64,000 bases of DNA. Origin: Haloferax litoreum (GTDB lineage Archaea; Halobacteriota; Halobacteria; Halobacteriales; Haloferacaceae). The stretch is from assembly GCF_009674605.1 (NCBI RefSeq), contig NZ_WKJO01000001.1, positions 1,488,001 through 1,552,000 on the forward strand, written 5' to 3'. Position 1 is the first letter of the stretch. Each line of letters begins with the position of its first letter. A program made the translations under genes and the position numbers. The notes below the pieces were generated by a model. That model was not told the origin of the DNA and ran no database searches. It saw nothing but the letters and a program-made list of their open reading frames with translations. Of this stretch, positions 1-8,521 are shown piece after piece.

Positions 1-740
1 GCCTCGCCGATTCCGCGGATGTTCCGCAGGTCTTCTGGGTCGCGTTCTTCTTCGACCACCGTCTCGACGACAGGGACGATGTCCGCGAGTTGTTCGGTCA
101 TGGAATCGACCCGCCCGTCGAGTCCATCGACGCGTGATTCGAGGCGGTCGACTCTCTCGACGATATCCTCGTGGGTGTGGTCGGTCCCGGTCTCTTCTGT
201 CGGTGCTTTGGTCACACCTTCGACAGCAGCTTCGACACCTGCCGAGATTGCAGTCTCGTCGGCTGGTTTTTCAGCCCCGAACTCTCCGTCGGGTTCTACT
301 GCTTCTGCTCGTCCTGTCTCTGCGTCGCCGTCTGATTCCGATTCCGCCTCTTCCCCTTCGGTCACTTCAGTCGCTTCCTCACCTTCGGACTCCGTTTCTG
401 CTTCCTCCTCGCTCTCTCCCGCCGATTCCTCTCCTCGTTCTTCTTCACTTTCTCCTTCCTCTTCCCGTTCCCCTCGTTCTTCCTCTTCTTCGTCCTCGCT
501 CTCTTCGGTCTCTTCTACTTCTACTTCTGCTTCGCTCTCTCCAGTCACCTCTTCTTCTCTTCCTTCCCTGTCACGTTCAGCAGCGACTTCGTCTGGGAGG
601 ATGTAGACGAGTGCCTCTGCGGGCACGTATCCGACGACGTGCTTTCGCTTCTTGTCGGATGTGAGAACGACACCACCGGAATCGAGCGCTTTGTACCCGC
701 CGCACTCGAAACTCGTTCCGTCTGTGAGGTAGACTTTCAT
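1..740 (-). CDS. Partial acidic-linker protein, probable helix-hairpin-helix C-terminus
   Basis: The reading frame starts at the ATG at 738-740 and stays open to the window edge, so about 246 residues are visible and the C-terminus is missing. Residues 1-50 look folded and start MKVYLTDGTSF. Residues about 55-140 are almost entirely Glu, Ser and Asp. A coiled-coil-like stretch (IVERVDRLESRVDGL) follows. The last visible residues, IRGIGEA, look like the start of a helix-hairpin-helix DNA-binding motif. The Ser/Arg-rich frames on the plus strand here are shadows of the acidic tract. The function is unknown; the DNA-binding idea rests only on the IxGIG pattern. Confidence 0.75.
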   Translation of the reverse strand, partial: MKVYLTDGTSFECGGYKALDSGGVVLTSDKKRKHVVGYVPAEALVYILPDEVAAERDREGREEEVTGESEAEVEVEETEESEDEEEEERGEREEEGESEEERGEESAGESEEEAETESEGEEATEVTEGEEAESESDGDAETGRAEAVEPDGEFGAEKPADETAISAGVEAAVEGVTKAPTEETGTDHTHEDIVERVDRLESRVDGLDGRVDSMTEQLADIVPVVETVVEEERDPEDLRNIRGIGE

Positions 741-823
741 GGTCTATAGTAATAGCTCTAACAGGATGAGTGTTTTCGGTACACCTCACGGGTCTTTATT
801 CACACACGGCACCCTCTGGATGC

Positions 824-1843
824 ATGCGCGTATTCATCGTCGGCGGGACAGGACTTCTCGGCCGTGACATCGTTCGACGACTCGTCGACGCCGGTCACGA
901 CGTGACGAGTCTCCAGCGAGGCGAGACGGACGGTTCCCTCCCCGAGGAAGTAACCCGCGTCACCGGTGACCGCGGCGACGACGCAGCACTCCGTGCCGCC
1001 GTTCGCGACGCTGACCCATCTGTCGTGGTCGATTTGGCGTGCTTCGACGCAGATGCTGCTCGTTCGGCGGTTGAAATATGCGAGGGCGTCGTCGACCGAT
1101 ACGTCTTCTGCAGCACGATAGACGTGTACCACCGACCTCCGCCGAAGAATCCCGTCTCCGAATCGAGTCCCCGAAACCCGCCGGTGAGCGACTACGCTGC
1201 GGGAAAGATTGCTGCCGAAGACGTGTTCTTCGATGCGCACGAAGCCGGCGACTTCGACGTCGTCGTCCTCCGTCCGTGGAACACCTACGGCGAAGGTGGA
1301 ACCCTCGTCCACACCTTCGGAATGGGGTCGTACTACGTCGACAGAATCCGCGCGGGGAAACCCATCGTCGTCCACGGTGACGGCACGTCGCTGTGGGGGC
1401 CGTGCCACACCGAGGACGTGGCCCGTGCGTTCTGTGGCGCAGTCGAACGCCCCGGCGTCGGTGGCCGGGCGTACAACGTCACGAGCGAAGAGACGATGAC
1501 GTGGAACCAATACCACAGGAGAGTTGCGTCCGCGCTCAACGCCCCCGAACCGGACCTCGTCCACATCCCCACGGACGTTCTCCGGCAGGTCGCCCCGGAG
1601 CGGACACGGATGCTCCGTGATCACTTCCAGTACAGCACCGTCTTCGACAACTCGCGGGCTATCGCGGACCTCGGCTTCCGCTACACGGTCGATTTCGAGA
1701 CGGGTGTCCGGCGGACTGTCGATTGGTTAGACGACCACGACGCAGTCGAGCGCTGGGAGACAGAACCGCTGGACGATACGCTCGTCGCCGCGTGGACAGA
1801 CGCGACGGATTCGTTCGTCGAGTCGTTCGAGGACGCCAACTAA
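824..1843 (+). CDS. NAD-dependent epimerase/dehydratase (extended SDR)
   Basis: A 339-residue protein beginning MRVFIVGGTGLLG, which is the GxxGxxG dinucleotide-binding loop. The catalytic YxxxK is visible in SDYAAGKIAAED, and a Ser/Thr triad member is likely in the FCSTIDVY strand. The length and C-terminal substrate domain fit the nucleotide-sugar epimerase/reductase branch. The ATG at 824 was chosen over the in-frame start at 770 because the Rossmann strand begins immediately after it. The substrate cannot be read from the sequence. The gene stands alone and faces the GNAT gene downstream. Confidence 0.85.
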   Translation: MRVFIVGGTGLLGRDIVRRLVDAGHDVTSLQRGETDGSLPEEVTRVTGDRGDDAALRAAVRDADPSVVVDLACFDADAARSAVEICEGVVDRYVFCSTIDVYHRPPPKNPVSESSPRNPPVSDYAAGKIAAEDVFFDAHEAGDFDVVVLRPWNTYGEGGTLVHTFGMGSYYVDRIRAGKPIVVHGDGTSLWGPCHTEDVARAFCGAVERPGVGGRAYNVTSEETMTWNQYHRRVASALNAPEPDLVHIPTDVLRQVAPERTRMLRDHFQYSTVFDNSRAIADLGFRYTVDFETGVRRTVDWLDDHDAVERWETEPLDDTLVAAWTDATDSFVESFEDAN

Positions 1844-1903
1844 CGCCACCCTGTTTGCAGTCGTCGCACCGGTGCTCACTCGTGCGTCTGGAGGACCAGA
1901 TAC

Positions 1904-2410
1904 TCAGATGTGGTCGAACGGTTCGGGGTACGAAAGCGGGCCACCCGTCTCCGGGTCGTCGCCAACCGTGGCGAGCATGAACACTTCTGGCGGCGTCTCG
2001 AACGGGTTCTCGAACCCACGGATGCCTGCGGGGTGGAAGCCGAATCGTGAGTAGAACGCCGGGTCGCCGTGGAGGAAGACGAGGTCGAACCCGGCCGCGG
2101 CGGCGGCGTCGAGGGCAGCTTCGACCAACGAACTCCCGATTCCTCGCTCCTGTTCTTCCGGAACGACGCCGACGGGGGCGAGCGTGAGTGCCGGAATCGA
2201 CGGGTCGTCTTCGACCGTGATTCGCGTACAGAGGACGTGCCCGACCACATCGTCGTCGTCGCGGGCGACGAACGAGAGTTCGGGTTCGAACGCGTCAGTT
2301 TCGCGGAGGGCGTCGACGAGTATCGCCTCGTCGTCGGTGGGGAAGGCGGCGGCGTGGACGGCGGCGACAGCGTCGGTATCGGCGGGAGTTTCCTGTGTGA
2401 TGAGGACCAT
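1904..2410 (-). CDS. GNAT family N-acetyltransferase (YhbS-like)
   Basis: A 168-residue acetyltransferase. The acetyl-CoA loop of motif A is visible as VGVVPEEQERGIGSSLV, and the later FYSRFGFHPAGIRGFENPF segment is typical of the COG3153/YhbS branch. The ATG at 2408-2410 was preferred to an upstream in-frame start because the fold begins at MVLITQE. It converges with the epimerase upstream and is divergent from the small membrane protein on its other side. The acetylated substrate is unknown. Confidence 0.85.
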   Translation of the reverse strand: MVLITQETPADTDAVAAVHAAAFPTDDEAILVDALRETDAFEPELSFVARDDDDVVGHVLCTRITVEDDPSIPALTLAPVGVVPEEQERGIGSSLVEAALDAAAAAGFDLVFLHGDPAFYSRFGFHPAGIRGFENPFETPPEVFMLATVGDDPETGGPLSYPEPFDHI

Positions 2411-2509
2411 CGTGTGGTCCGAGACTGCCCGTCGGCTAAGCACACTCGATTCTCTCGTCTCGTGAGAACTGACAGAGGTTTTTCATCGGTAGTGAGACGA
2501 CATACTCGT

Positions 2510-2719
2510 ATGATTCGAGGATTACTCGCCGTGTTTGGCATCGTAGAACTGCTGTTTCCCGACCAACTCGTCGCCGCGCTGACTCGCGTCGCCTACGAAG
2601 ACGGCGACGAGATGACGCCGAAGCCGTGGGTTTCGAGCGTCGCGCGAATCGAGGGCGCAGTCTTCGTCTTCCTCGCACTGTTCGTCGTCGGCCGACGGTG
2701 CGGAAGCGACGACGAGTAA
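2510..2719 (+). CDS. Small membrane protein, unknown
   Basis: A 69-residue protein starting MIRGLLAVFGIVELLFP. It has one hydrophobic segment at residues 1-25 and a second near the C-terminus (EGAVFVFLALFVVG), with a short polar loop between, which suggests a two-pass membrane protein. The ATG at 2510 is the only sensible start, because the longer frame upstream runs antisense through the GNAT gene. I recognise no function. Confidence 0.6.
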   Translation: MIRGLLAVFGIVELLFPDQLVAALTRVAYEDGDEMTPKPWVSSVARIEGAVFVFLALFVVGRRCGSDDE

Positions 2720-2852
2720 CCCTGCCCTGCTCACTTTTCGCGTCGCTCGTGGTCGCCCAGTCGATACGTGACGCTCACTGGACAGCGTCGTGACTCTCCC
2801 CCGAGCAAGAAACGTAGAAGTGAGAACAGAGACGAGAGACGCTGCGACTCGA

Positions 2853-3461
2853 TTAGGCGAGTTCGGCGAACGCGAGCGACCCGCTCGTGTTCTTGATGTA
2901 GACGCGGACGGTCTGGCCTTCCTGGGCACCGGGGACGAAGATGGTGTACTTCCCGCGCTGGGCGACACCGTCGCCCTTGCGGCCAGTCCCGGTAATTTCG
3001 ACTTCGTAGGTGCGCCCTTCTTCCACTGCTTCGCGCTGGCGCTTCTTGCTCGTACTGGAGCGTTTCTGGACGGGACGGAAGGCACCACACGCCTCACAGC
3101 GAAGCATGTCGACGCCGTCTTCGGTCACGAGACGTGTGTCGGGGAGGCCACACTCAGAGCACGTGACGTACTCTTCGACGTAGTCGTCGAGGGCCTCTTC
3201 GAAGTCGTTGATGGAGAACGACCCACTGTAGCGGGCGCGGTCGCCTTCGAGTTGACCGCTCGTACCGAACGTGCGCTGGATGGCGCTGTGGAGGTGTTCG
3301 GTCGTCCGCGAGAGTGCGTCGGCGATTTCGCCGAGGTTCGTGAGGCGCGTGAACGCACCGTCTGTCTCGCCTTCGGGGTCTGGTATCTTCAGACGTTCTT
3401 GTTCGACGTTTCGTTCCGGAAGGATATCGAGCGCCCGGTCGAGCGCAGATTGATACTCCAT
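2853..3461 (-). CDS. eif2b: Translation initiation factor aIF2 subunit beta with TRAM domain
   Basis: A 202-residue protein. It has the aIF2-beta core (RFTRLTNLGEIADAL-type region, then YVTCSECGLPDT and MLRCEACGAFRPV, the four-Cys zinc ribbon) followed by a C-terminal TRAM-like domain (YEVEITGTGRKGDGVAQ... FVPGAQEGQTVRV). The TRAM extension is characteristic of haloarchaeal beta subunits. With the alpha and gamma subunits it delivers initiator Met-tRNA to the ribosome. The start is the ATG at 3459-3461, before MEYQSALDRAL. The upstream in-frame extension is basic and Ser-rich, unlike halophilic protein. Confidence 0.92.
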   Translation of the reverse strand: MEYQSALDRALDILPERNVEQERLKIPDPEGETDGAFTRLTNLGEIADALSRTTEHLHSAIQRTFGTSGQLEGDRARYSGSFSINDFEEALDDYVEEYVTCSECGLPDTRLVTEDGVDMLRCEACGAFRPVQKRSSTSKKRQREAVEEGRTYEVEITGTGRKGDGVAQRGKYTIFVPGAQEGQTVRVYIKNTSGSLAFAELA

Positions 3462-3663
3462 AGGCCTTGGAGTGTCTGCCGACGTATAGCCGTTCCGTGA
3501 GCGTCTTTCCCGAGGACGCGACGAGGGTGGCACCGCCCCGTCGTTCGATGACGGCACGAGCGAACCGAAGCGACTCCATTCGGTGCCACTCGCCTTCGTT
3601 TCGCAATCGCTCAGTGCGAAACCGGTCGCCACTCCTTCGGTGCTGGCGCTCGAACGCGTTCGC

Positions 3664-3882
3664 ATGGGGTACACGTGGCAGTACTACGACCTGGTTCTCG
3701 CGGGAATCTTCCTGAGTCTCGTCCTCGGGGTTCTCGTCGGACAGTTCACCGCGATGGAACCGACGACAGCAGTCGTCGGGTTCAGTTTCGTCGCAGCAGC
3801 GGTGATGGGCCACGGCCTGTTCGTCAACGGTCCAGTGGACCAACCGACAGACCTCGCCGACGAAGTCGATGCGCTGAACTGA
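3664..3882 (+). CDS. Small two-helix membrane protein, unknown
   Basis: A 72-residue protein beginning MGYTWQYYDLVLAG. It has two hydrophobic helices (LVLAGIFLSLVLGVLVG and TAVVGFSFVAAAVMGHGLFV) and an acidic C-terminal tail. The ATG at 3664 was chosen because upstream residues in the frame are not hydrophobic or acidic. It is divergent from aIF2-beta. The function is unknown, though proteins of this shape are common in haloarchaea. Confidence 0.65.
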   Translation: MGYTWQYYDLVLAGIFLSLVLGVLVGQFTAMEPTTAVVGFSFVAAAVMGHGLFVNGPVDQPTDLADEVDALN

Positions 3883-3932
3883 ACGCCAGCGACGACTCGC
3901 CGCCGGTCACGCTCCTTCTCGCCTCGCCCTCG

Positions 3933-4655
3933 TCAGTCAGACGCGTCCACGACGGTGTTCGTGAGCGTGCCGACGCCTTCGTACCATATCTCGACGTCGT
4001 CACCGGGTTCGACGAGGCCGGGGTTCGCCGGACTGCCGAACGAGACGACGTCGCCCGGTTTGAACGTGTAACGCTCCGAGAGGAACGAGACGACTTCGGC
4101 GGGTGAAAACAGCATCTGCTCGGTGTTCGCTTCCTGCCGCAACTCGCCACCGACGTGGGTCGTCATGTCGAGGGTAGACGGGTCCACGTCGGTCTCTATC
4201 CACGGGCCGAGTGGACCGGACCCGTCGAACGCCTTTCGTGCTGTCCGACCCGGTTGGTCGAGGGCGTCGAGGTCGTTCAGGATGGTGTATCCGCGGACGA
4301 CGTCGGAAACCTCGTCTTCGGCCACGTCGTGGCACTCGTGGTCGATGACGGCGGCCAACTCCCCCGCGTATGTCAGTTCGTCGGTCCACGACGGATACTC
4401 GACGTCCGCACCCGGGTCGAGCACTGAGACGGGTGGCTTGATGAACCAGTCCGGTTGGTCGGGAACGTCGTAGTCCATCTGGTCGACCGTCGCCGCGTAG
4501 TTTCGGCCGACGCAGTAGAGTGCAGACGGGTCGCACGGCGCGAGCAACTCGGCGTCGACGCCGACTTCGTACTCCTCGCCGTCGACCGTCACGAGGCCGT
4601 CGTCGTACCGTCCTGTCGCGACACCGTCGTCGGTTCGAATCCGTGCCAATCGCAT
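3933..4655 (-). CDS. Fumarylacetoacetate hydrolase family protein
   Basis: A 240-residue protein of the FAH superfamily, whose members are metal-dependent hydrolases, decarboxylases or isomerases of beta-diketo acids. It has an N-terminal MRLARIRTDDGVATG segment, a catalytic YCVGRNYA motif, a central ELAAVIDHECHDV metal-ligand region and a C-terminal PGDDVEIWYEGVGTL. Length and motifs match single-domain FAH family proteins that degrade aromatic catabolites, but the substrate cannot be assigned. No pathway neighbours are adjacent. Confidence 0.88.
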   Translation of the reverse strand: MRLARIRTDDGVATGRYDDGLVTVDGEEYEVGVDAELLAPCDPSALYCVGRNYAATVDQMDYDVPDQPDWFIKPPVSVLDPGADVEYPSWTDELTYAGELAAVIDHECHDVAEDEVSDVVRGYTILNDLDALDQPGRTARKAFDGSGPLGPWIETDVDPSTLDMTTHVGGELRQEANTEQMLFSPAEVVSFLSERYTFKPGDVVSFGSPANPGLVEPGDDVEIWYEGVGTLTNTVVDASD

Positions 4656-4739
4656 CGCTGTGGAGTGGACGCTCCACTCACTTCAAGCGATGTGTCTGCG
4701 CAAGACGGGAAACAGAAAACGGCCGTCGATGGGGTGCGC

Positions 4740-5777
4740 TCAGTCGGCCGTCGACGTCCCGGCGGCACCGGATGCACGCATGGACTTGAGGGCACTGTAG
4801 ATGACAGCACCGGCGACCATGAGCGCAGACCCGAGGATGAGTGCGAGGCTGACGTAGTCGAGAACACCCATCCCGAGGTAGTTACCAGCCTGCCGGACGG
4901 CAACTGCGAGGGCGCCGAGGAGCAGCATCAGGCCGAAGTAAATCTTGATTTCGTCTTCGTTGACGATGGACGTCGCCGCGGACCCGACCCGAGCGCCGAG
5001 GGCGGACCCAGCGAGGAGCGGAGCGACGATAGAGAGGTCGACACCACCGGATTGCGCGTAGAGGAAGGAACCAATCCCACCCGAGAACATAATCTCGAAG
5101 AGGTCAGTCCCAACCGCAATCGGAACGGGCACGCCAATCAGGTAGAACAGCGCGGGCATGCGGATGAAGCCGCCACCGACGCCGAGGAACCCGGACAGCA
5201 AGCCAGTCGCGAACGCAACCAAGAGGACCATCCAGAGCGAGACTTGGATGCCACCGCGCAGGGTTATCATCGGCGGGAGCGAGTAGCTCTGAATCTTTTT
5301 CGCTATCTCGGGGATATCGTCGGCGTTGATTTCGGCATCTTCGTCGACGTCGTGGCTGACGCCGCCGTCGCCGCCACCTTTCAGTGCTTCGTAGGTGACG
5401 AACGCACCGATTCCACCGAGCAGCAGCACGTACGTGATGCTGATGATGTTGCCGGCGAGACCCAGTTCTTCGAGGTGCAGGACGATTTCCTTCCCGATTT
5501 CGAGACCGATTGTGGTCCCGATAATCATCGAGACACCGAGTTTGTAGTCGACTTGGCCGAGGTCACGGTGCTTCAGCGTCGCGATGACAGAGGTACCGAA
5601 CACGAACGCCAGTCCGGACCCGACAGCGACACGAGATGGGTATCCCATCACAAGCAGTGCTGGGGTGACGAGGAACGACCCGCCCATCCCGAAGAAGCCG
5701 AAGAGGATGCCGATGAGGAGGCCGAACCCGGCGAACATCGCCAACATGGCGGCCGAGATACCGAATATCTCCATCAT
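4740..5777 (-). CDS. TauE/SafE family sulfite or anion exporter
   Basis: A 345-residue polytopic membrane protein with two homologous halves. Each opens with a glycine-rich GFGLLIGILFGFFGMGGSF or GLLSGFLGVGGGFIRMP motif, the signature of the TauE/SafE (DUF81) family. A charged cytoplasmic loop (residues about 140-165) separates the halves. A strong Shine-Dalgarno (GGAGGTGA) lies six bases before the first of two adjacent ATGs. It sits directly after the DUF7512-like gene and downstream of the persulfide dioxygenase-like gene, so export of sulfite or thiosulfate made by that enzyme is a reasonable inference. Confidence 0.9.
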   Translation of the reverse strand: MMEIFGISAAMLAMFAGFGLLIGILFGFFGMGGSFLVTPALLVMGYPSRVAVGSGLAFVFGTSVIATLKHRDLGQVDYKLGVSMIIGTTIGLEIGKEIVLHLEELGLAGNIISITYVLLLGGIGAFVTYEALKGGGDGGVSHDVDEDAEINADDIPEIAKKIQSYSLPPMITLRGGIQVSLWMVLLVAFATGLLSGFLGVGGGFIRMPALFYLIGVPVPIAVGTDLFEIMFSGGIGSFLYAQSGGVDLSIVAPLLAGSALGARVGSAATSIVNEDEIKIYFGLMLLLGALAVAVRQAGNYLGMGVLDYVSLALILGSALMVAGAVIYSALKSMRASGAAGTSTAD

Positions 5778-5779
5778 CG

Positions 5780-5929
5780 TCAGTCACCTCCGAGGAGTTT
5801 CAGGACAGTCGGGCCGAGGACGCTCTCTAGTGCGCCGTATCCAACGTACAGTACCATGGCCTCGACGAGAACGATTCCGACGAGCGCCGCTGCTTGCGAG
5901 TTTCCGGACAGGTTTTCGATTCCAAACAT
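5780..5929 (-). CDS. Small DUF7512-like membrane protein
   Basis: A 49-residue protein starting MFGIENLSGNSQAAALVG, with one hydrophobic helix (AAALVGIVLVEAMVLYVGYG). Its stop codon lies two bases before the exporter's ATG, and the exporter's ribosome-binding site is inside its last codons, which suggests translational coupling. I recall haloarchaeal small proteins of this type (DUF7512) next to TauE-type exporters. A role as an accessory subunit is inference. Confidence 0.75.
   Translation of the reverse strand: MFGIENLSGNSQAAALVGIVLVEAMVLYVGYGALESVLGPTVLKLLGGD
5784..5791 (-). promoter_or_regulatory. Shine-Dalgarno for the TauE/SafE gene
   Basis: GGAGGTGA on the minus strand, six bases upstream of the exporter's ATG and inside the end of the preceding small gene. 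It is notable because most starts in this genome look leaderless. It supports coupled translation of the two proteins. Confidence 0.7.
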
Positions 5930-6000
5930 GCGGTGACAGGGTGAGGGGTGGAGGGTGCGGTGTGGTGGTGGGGGAGTCAGTGGACCGTGGGTGAGGGGAT

Positions 6001-7182
6001 TCAGTCGTCGGCGACGGCGCTGTCGGACGTCGCCGCACAGCGGTTCGGGCCGAGTTCGAGTTCGTTCTCTTCGTCCTCGCCGTCCGGTTCGTACTCGCCG
6101 GCGTTCGTGGCGATGACCGTCTCGTAGTTCGGGGGCTTCGAGGGGAGGTTCTCGAACATGTGTTCGACGAAGTCGTCTTCTGCCATCCGGAGAATCTCGT
6201 TGTTCTCCCAGAGGTAGCCGACCGTCGAGAACATCGGCTGACCGGGCGTCACGTCGATGTACTGCCCGTCGTCGGTGACCGAGAAGTGCCCGGGCAGAAT
6301 CTTCACGTCGTTCGGTTCGGTCATGATGACGCGGTGGAGCGTCTCGTACTGGACGCGAGCGCCGTCACGGGCGTCCTTGTCGGCGAACTGCAGTTCGGTC
6401 CGGCCGATGGACTCGACGAACAGGGTGTCGCCGGTGAGGAGTGCCTCGTCGTCGACGAGGTAGGAAGTCATGCCGGTCGTGTGACCGGGCGTGTGGACGG
6501 CCTTGATGTCCACGTCGCCGAGTTCGACGGTCCCGTTCGGTTCGATGGCGTCGAACTCGAACTGTGGGTCGCGTGTCTCGGCGGGCTTGCCGAGGTGGTA
6601 CGGCACGTCGAGTTTACTGGCGAGGCGGCGACCACCGGAGATGTGGTCCGCGTGGATGTGGGTGTCGAGGATGTGTGTGACTTCCAGACCGCGTTCGGTG
6701 GCGGCGTCCACGAAGACGTCGGTCGCACGGGTCACGTCGACGAGGGCGGCCTCTCCTGCCGACTTCGAGCCGACGAGGTAGCCGAGACAGCCCTTCGACC
6801 GACGCTGGAACTGAAGGAGGACGAGGTCGTCGTTCGAGGTGGAAATCGGAACGACGTCGTAGACCATACTCCACGACTCCATCCCACCTTCGACGGTCTT
6901 GACGTCGTGGGCGAAGCCCTCTCGTTCGAGGTATTCGGCGAAACTGCTCGCCGAGTTGCCGGTGGCACAGATGGTCACCACGGTGTCGCCAGCGCCGATG
7001 TCGTCTTTGTAGGCGTCGAAGTCACCGACGAGTTCGTCGTTGTCGCCCGAGTATTCGACGTTCTCGGCTTCGGCGATGTGCCACCCCTCGAAGTCCTCGG
7101 GGTTTCGCGTGTCGAAGAGGACGAAGTCCTCGTCCGCATCGATCATATCCCTCAGCTCTTCAGCCGTGATGGTTTCGACCAT
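6001..7182 (-). CDS. Rhodanese/metallo-beta-lactamase fusion, persulfide dioxygenase-like
   Basis: A 393-residue fusion. Residues about 1-105 form a rhodanese domain with active-site Cys in ICATGNSAS. Residues about 125-360 form a metallo-beta-lactamase domain with the THIHADHISGG metal motif, AVHTPGHTTG and LPGH, resembling ETHE1-type persulfide dioxygenases. This family oxidises glutathione or protein persulfide to sulfite. The start MVETITAEEL at 7182 is supported by a TATA-like box 29 bases upstream, consistent with a leaderless mRNA. It leads the DUF7512-like/TauE cluster, which could carry the sulfite away. Confidence 0.88.
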   Translation of the reverse strand: MVETITAEELRDMIDADEDFVLFDTRNPEDFEGWHIAEAENVEYSGDNDELVGDFDAYKDDIGAGDTVVTICATGNSASSFAEYLEREGFAHDVKTVEGGMESWSMVYDVVPISTSNDDLVLLQFQRRSKGCLGYLVGSKSAGEAALVDVTRATDVFVDAATERGLEVTHILDTHIHADHISGGRRLASKLDVPYHLGKPAETRDPQFEFDAIEPNGTVELGDVDIKAVHTPGHTTGMTSYLVDDEALLTGDTLFVESIGRTELQFADKDARDGARVQYETLHRVIMTEPNDVKILPGHFSVTDDGQYIDVTPGQPMFSTVGYLWENNEILRMAEDDFVEHMFENLPSKPPNYETVIATNAGEYEPDGEDEENELELGPNRCAATSDSAVADD

Positions 7183-7208
7183 ACACGGTATTGTATAGGA
7201 AATGCACG

Positions 7209-7213
7209 TATAA
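7209..7213 (-). promoter_or_regulatory. TATA-like box for the persulfide dioxygenase-like gene
   Basis: TTATA on the minus strand, centred 29 bases from the ATG at 7182. That spacing places the transcription start at or next to the initiation codon. The call is made by position and composition only. Confidence 0.5.
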
Positions 7214-7395
7214 GGGTTCGAGCGAGACACGTTATTTCCGGCTTCTTACGGGTCGAATCGGCTATTTCCCGTTTCAGAACGAGATACATACAATAATTGT
7301 GGCTACCTCTCTCGGAACCTCCCGACGAAGCGACCGGTCACTAGTGAAACAATACCTTCATGCAAGGTGAATTCATACCCAATATTGCGAGGTAC

Positions 7396-8493
7396 ATGAA
7401 CAACTCTGAGATAGAAGACGTCCTCCGAGAGTTGCCGCCGAGTTCGAAGTTCATCTACAATACGCTCCTTCGGATGGGGTCGATGACGCTGAAAGGACTC
7501 ACCGAAGAGACGCTCCTCTCGTCGCGCACGACGCGCTACGGACTCACGCAACTCGAAGAAGCGGGTCTGGTCGAGTCGTCGCCGGCGCTCCACGACGGCC
7601 GACAATCCTGTTACAGTATCGCCTACGGCGCAGTCGGAGGCGACAGAACGGAGTTCGCCCGCGGTGCGCTCGTCGACCCCGAGTGGGTCCGGCAGCGTCT
7701 CGACGCGTTCGAGGCGGACGACCCCGAACTTAGACTCGTCGAGGTCACCGACTCCTACGACGAGGGCCACGTCCGTGGTGCGGTTCACCTCGACCCGAGC
7801 GAAGACTTCCTCGACGTCGATACGGCGAGTATTCCGGGAACCGAGACGCTCGAACCCGTCCTCGGCGAACTGGGTATCACACCCGACAGTACCGTCGTCC
7901 TCTACAGCGACGGGTTGAACGAGTACGCTTCGCTCGTCTACTGGACGCTCAAGTATTACAGACACATGGACGTGCGACTCCTCGACGGCGGGAAGTCGTA
8001 CTGGGTCGACGCGGGGTTCCCGACGACGCACGACGTGCCTGTCGTCTCGGAGGTGGCATACACGGCGCAGAACCCTCACGAGCGCATTCGGGCGTATCGG
8101 CGCGACGTGCAAGCGGCGCTCTCCCGAGACGTGACCATCGTGGACGTTCGCTCGCCCGAAGAGTACCGCGGCGAGACGGCAGGGGGGGCAGATGCTCGCG
8201 TCGCCGGCCGGGTTCCCAACACGGTCAACGTGGAGTGGACGCAGATGGTCGGCGATGCGGGTCGGTTCAAAGGTCGCGGCGCACTCGAACAGGAGTTCGC
8301 CGAGATGGACCTCGACGAAGACGATGAGGTCATCGTCTACTGTAACGTCGGCGAACGCTCGGCACTTGTGTGGTTCGTCCTCTCTGAACTCCTCGGCTAT
8401 CAGGCCGTCTCGAACTACGACGGGTCGTGGACGGAGTGGGGCAACATGGTTGGCGCACCGATACGTACCGGCGACCCCTCAGAAAACGAGTAA
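7396..8493 (+). CDS. Winged-helix/tandem rhodanese sulfurtransferase-like protein
   Basis: A 365-residue protein. Residues about 1-75 form a winged-helix domain (SKFIYNTLLRMG... RTTRYGLTQLEEAGLVES). Two rhodanese domains follow. The first has Ser where Cys is expected (VLYSDGLNEYAS) and should be inactive. The second has Cys316 in VYCNVGERSA and should be active. Tandem inactive/active rhodaneses are typical of thiosulfate sulfurtransferases; the DNA-binding domain suggests a sulfur-responsive regulator. It is divergent from the persulfide dioxygenase-like gene. The start at 7396 was preferred to 7360 because the winged-helix domain begins with MNNSEIEDVL; this choice is uncertain. Confidence 0.85.
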   Translation: MNNSEIEDVLRELPPSSKFIYNTLLRMGSMTLKGLTEETLLSSRTTRYGLTQLEEAGLVESSPALHDGRQSCYSIAYGAVGGDRTEFARGALVDPEWVRQRLDAFEADDPELRLVEVTDSYDEGHVRGAVHLDPSEDFLDVDTASIPGTETLEPVLGELGITPDSTVVLYSDGLNEYASLVYWTLKYYRHMDVRLLDGGKSYWVDAGFPTTHDVPVVSEVAYTAQNPHERIRAYRRDVQAALSRDVTIVDVRSPEEYRGETAGGADARVAGRVPNTVNVEWTQMVGDAGRFKGRGALEQEFAEMDLDEDDEVIVYCNVGERSALVWFVLSELLGYQAVSNYDGSWTEWGNMVGAPIRTGDPSENE

Positions 8494-8521
8494 CGCCGCA
8501 TTTCACCTTTCTTTTCCTGTG

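Noticed and set aside
19-606. Ser-rich 195-residue plus-strand frame
   Set aside because: It is the antisense shadow of an acidic Glu/Ser-rich gene on the minus strand, and its Ser/Arg composition is unlike haloarchaeal protein.
4455-5936. 493-residue plus-strand frame
   Set aside because: It runs antisense through the FAH-family and TauE/SafE genes. Long antisense frames are expected at high GC because stop codons are rare.
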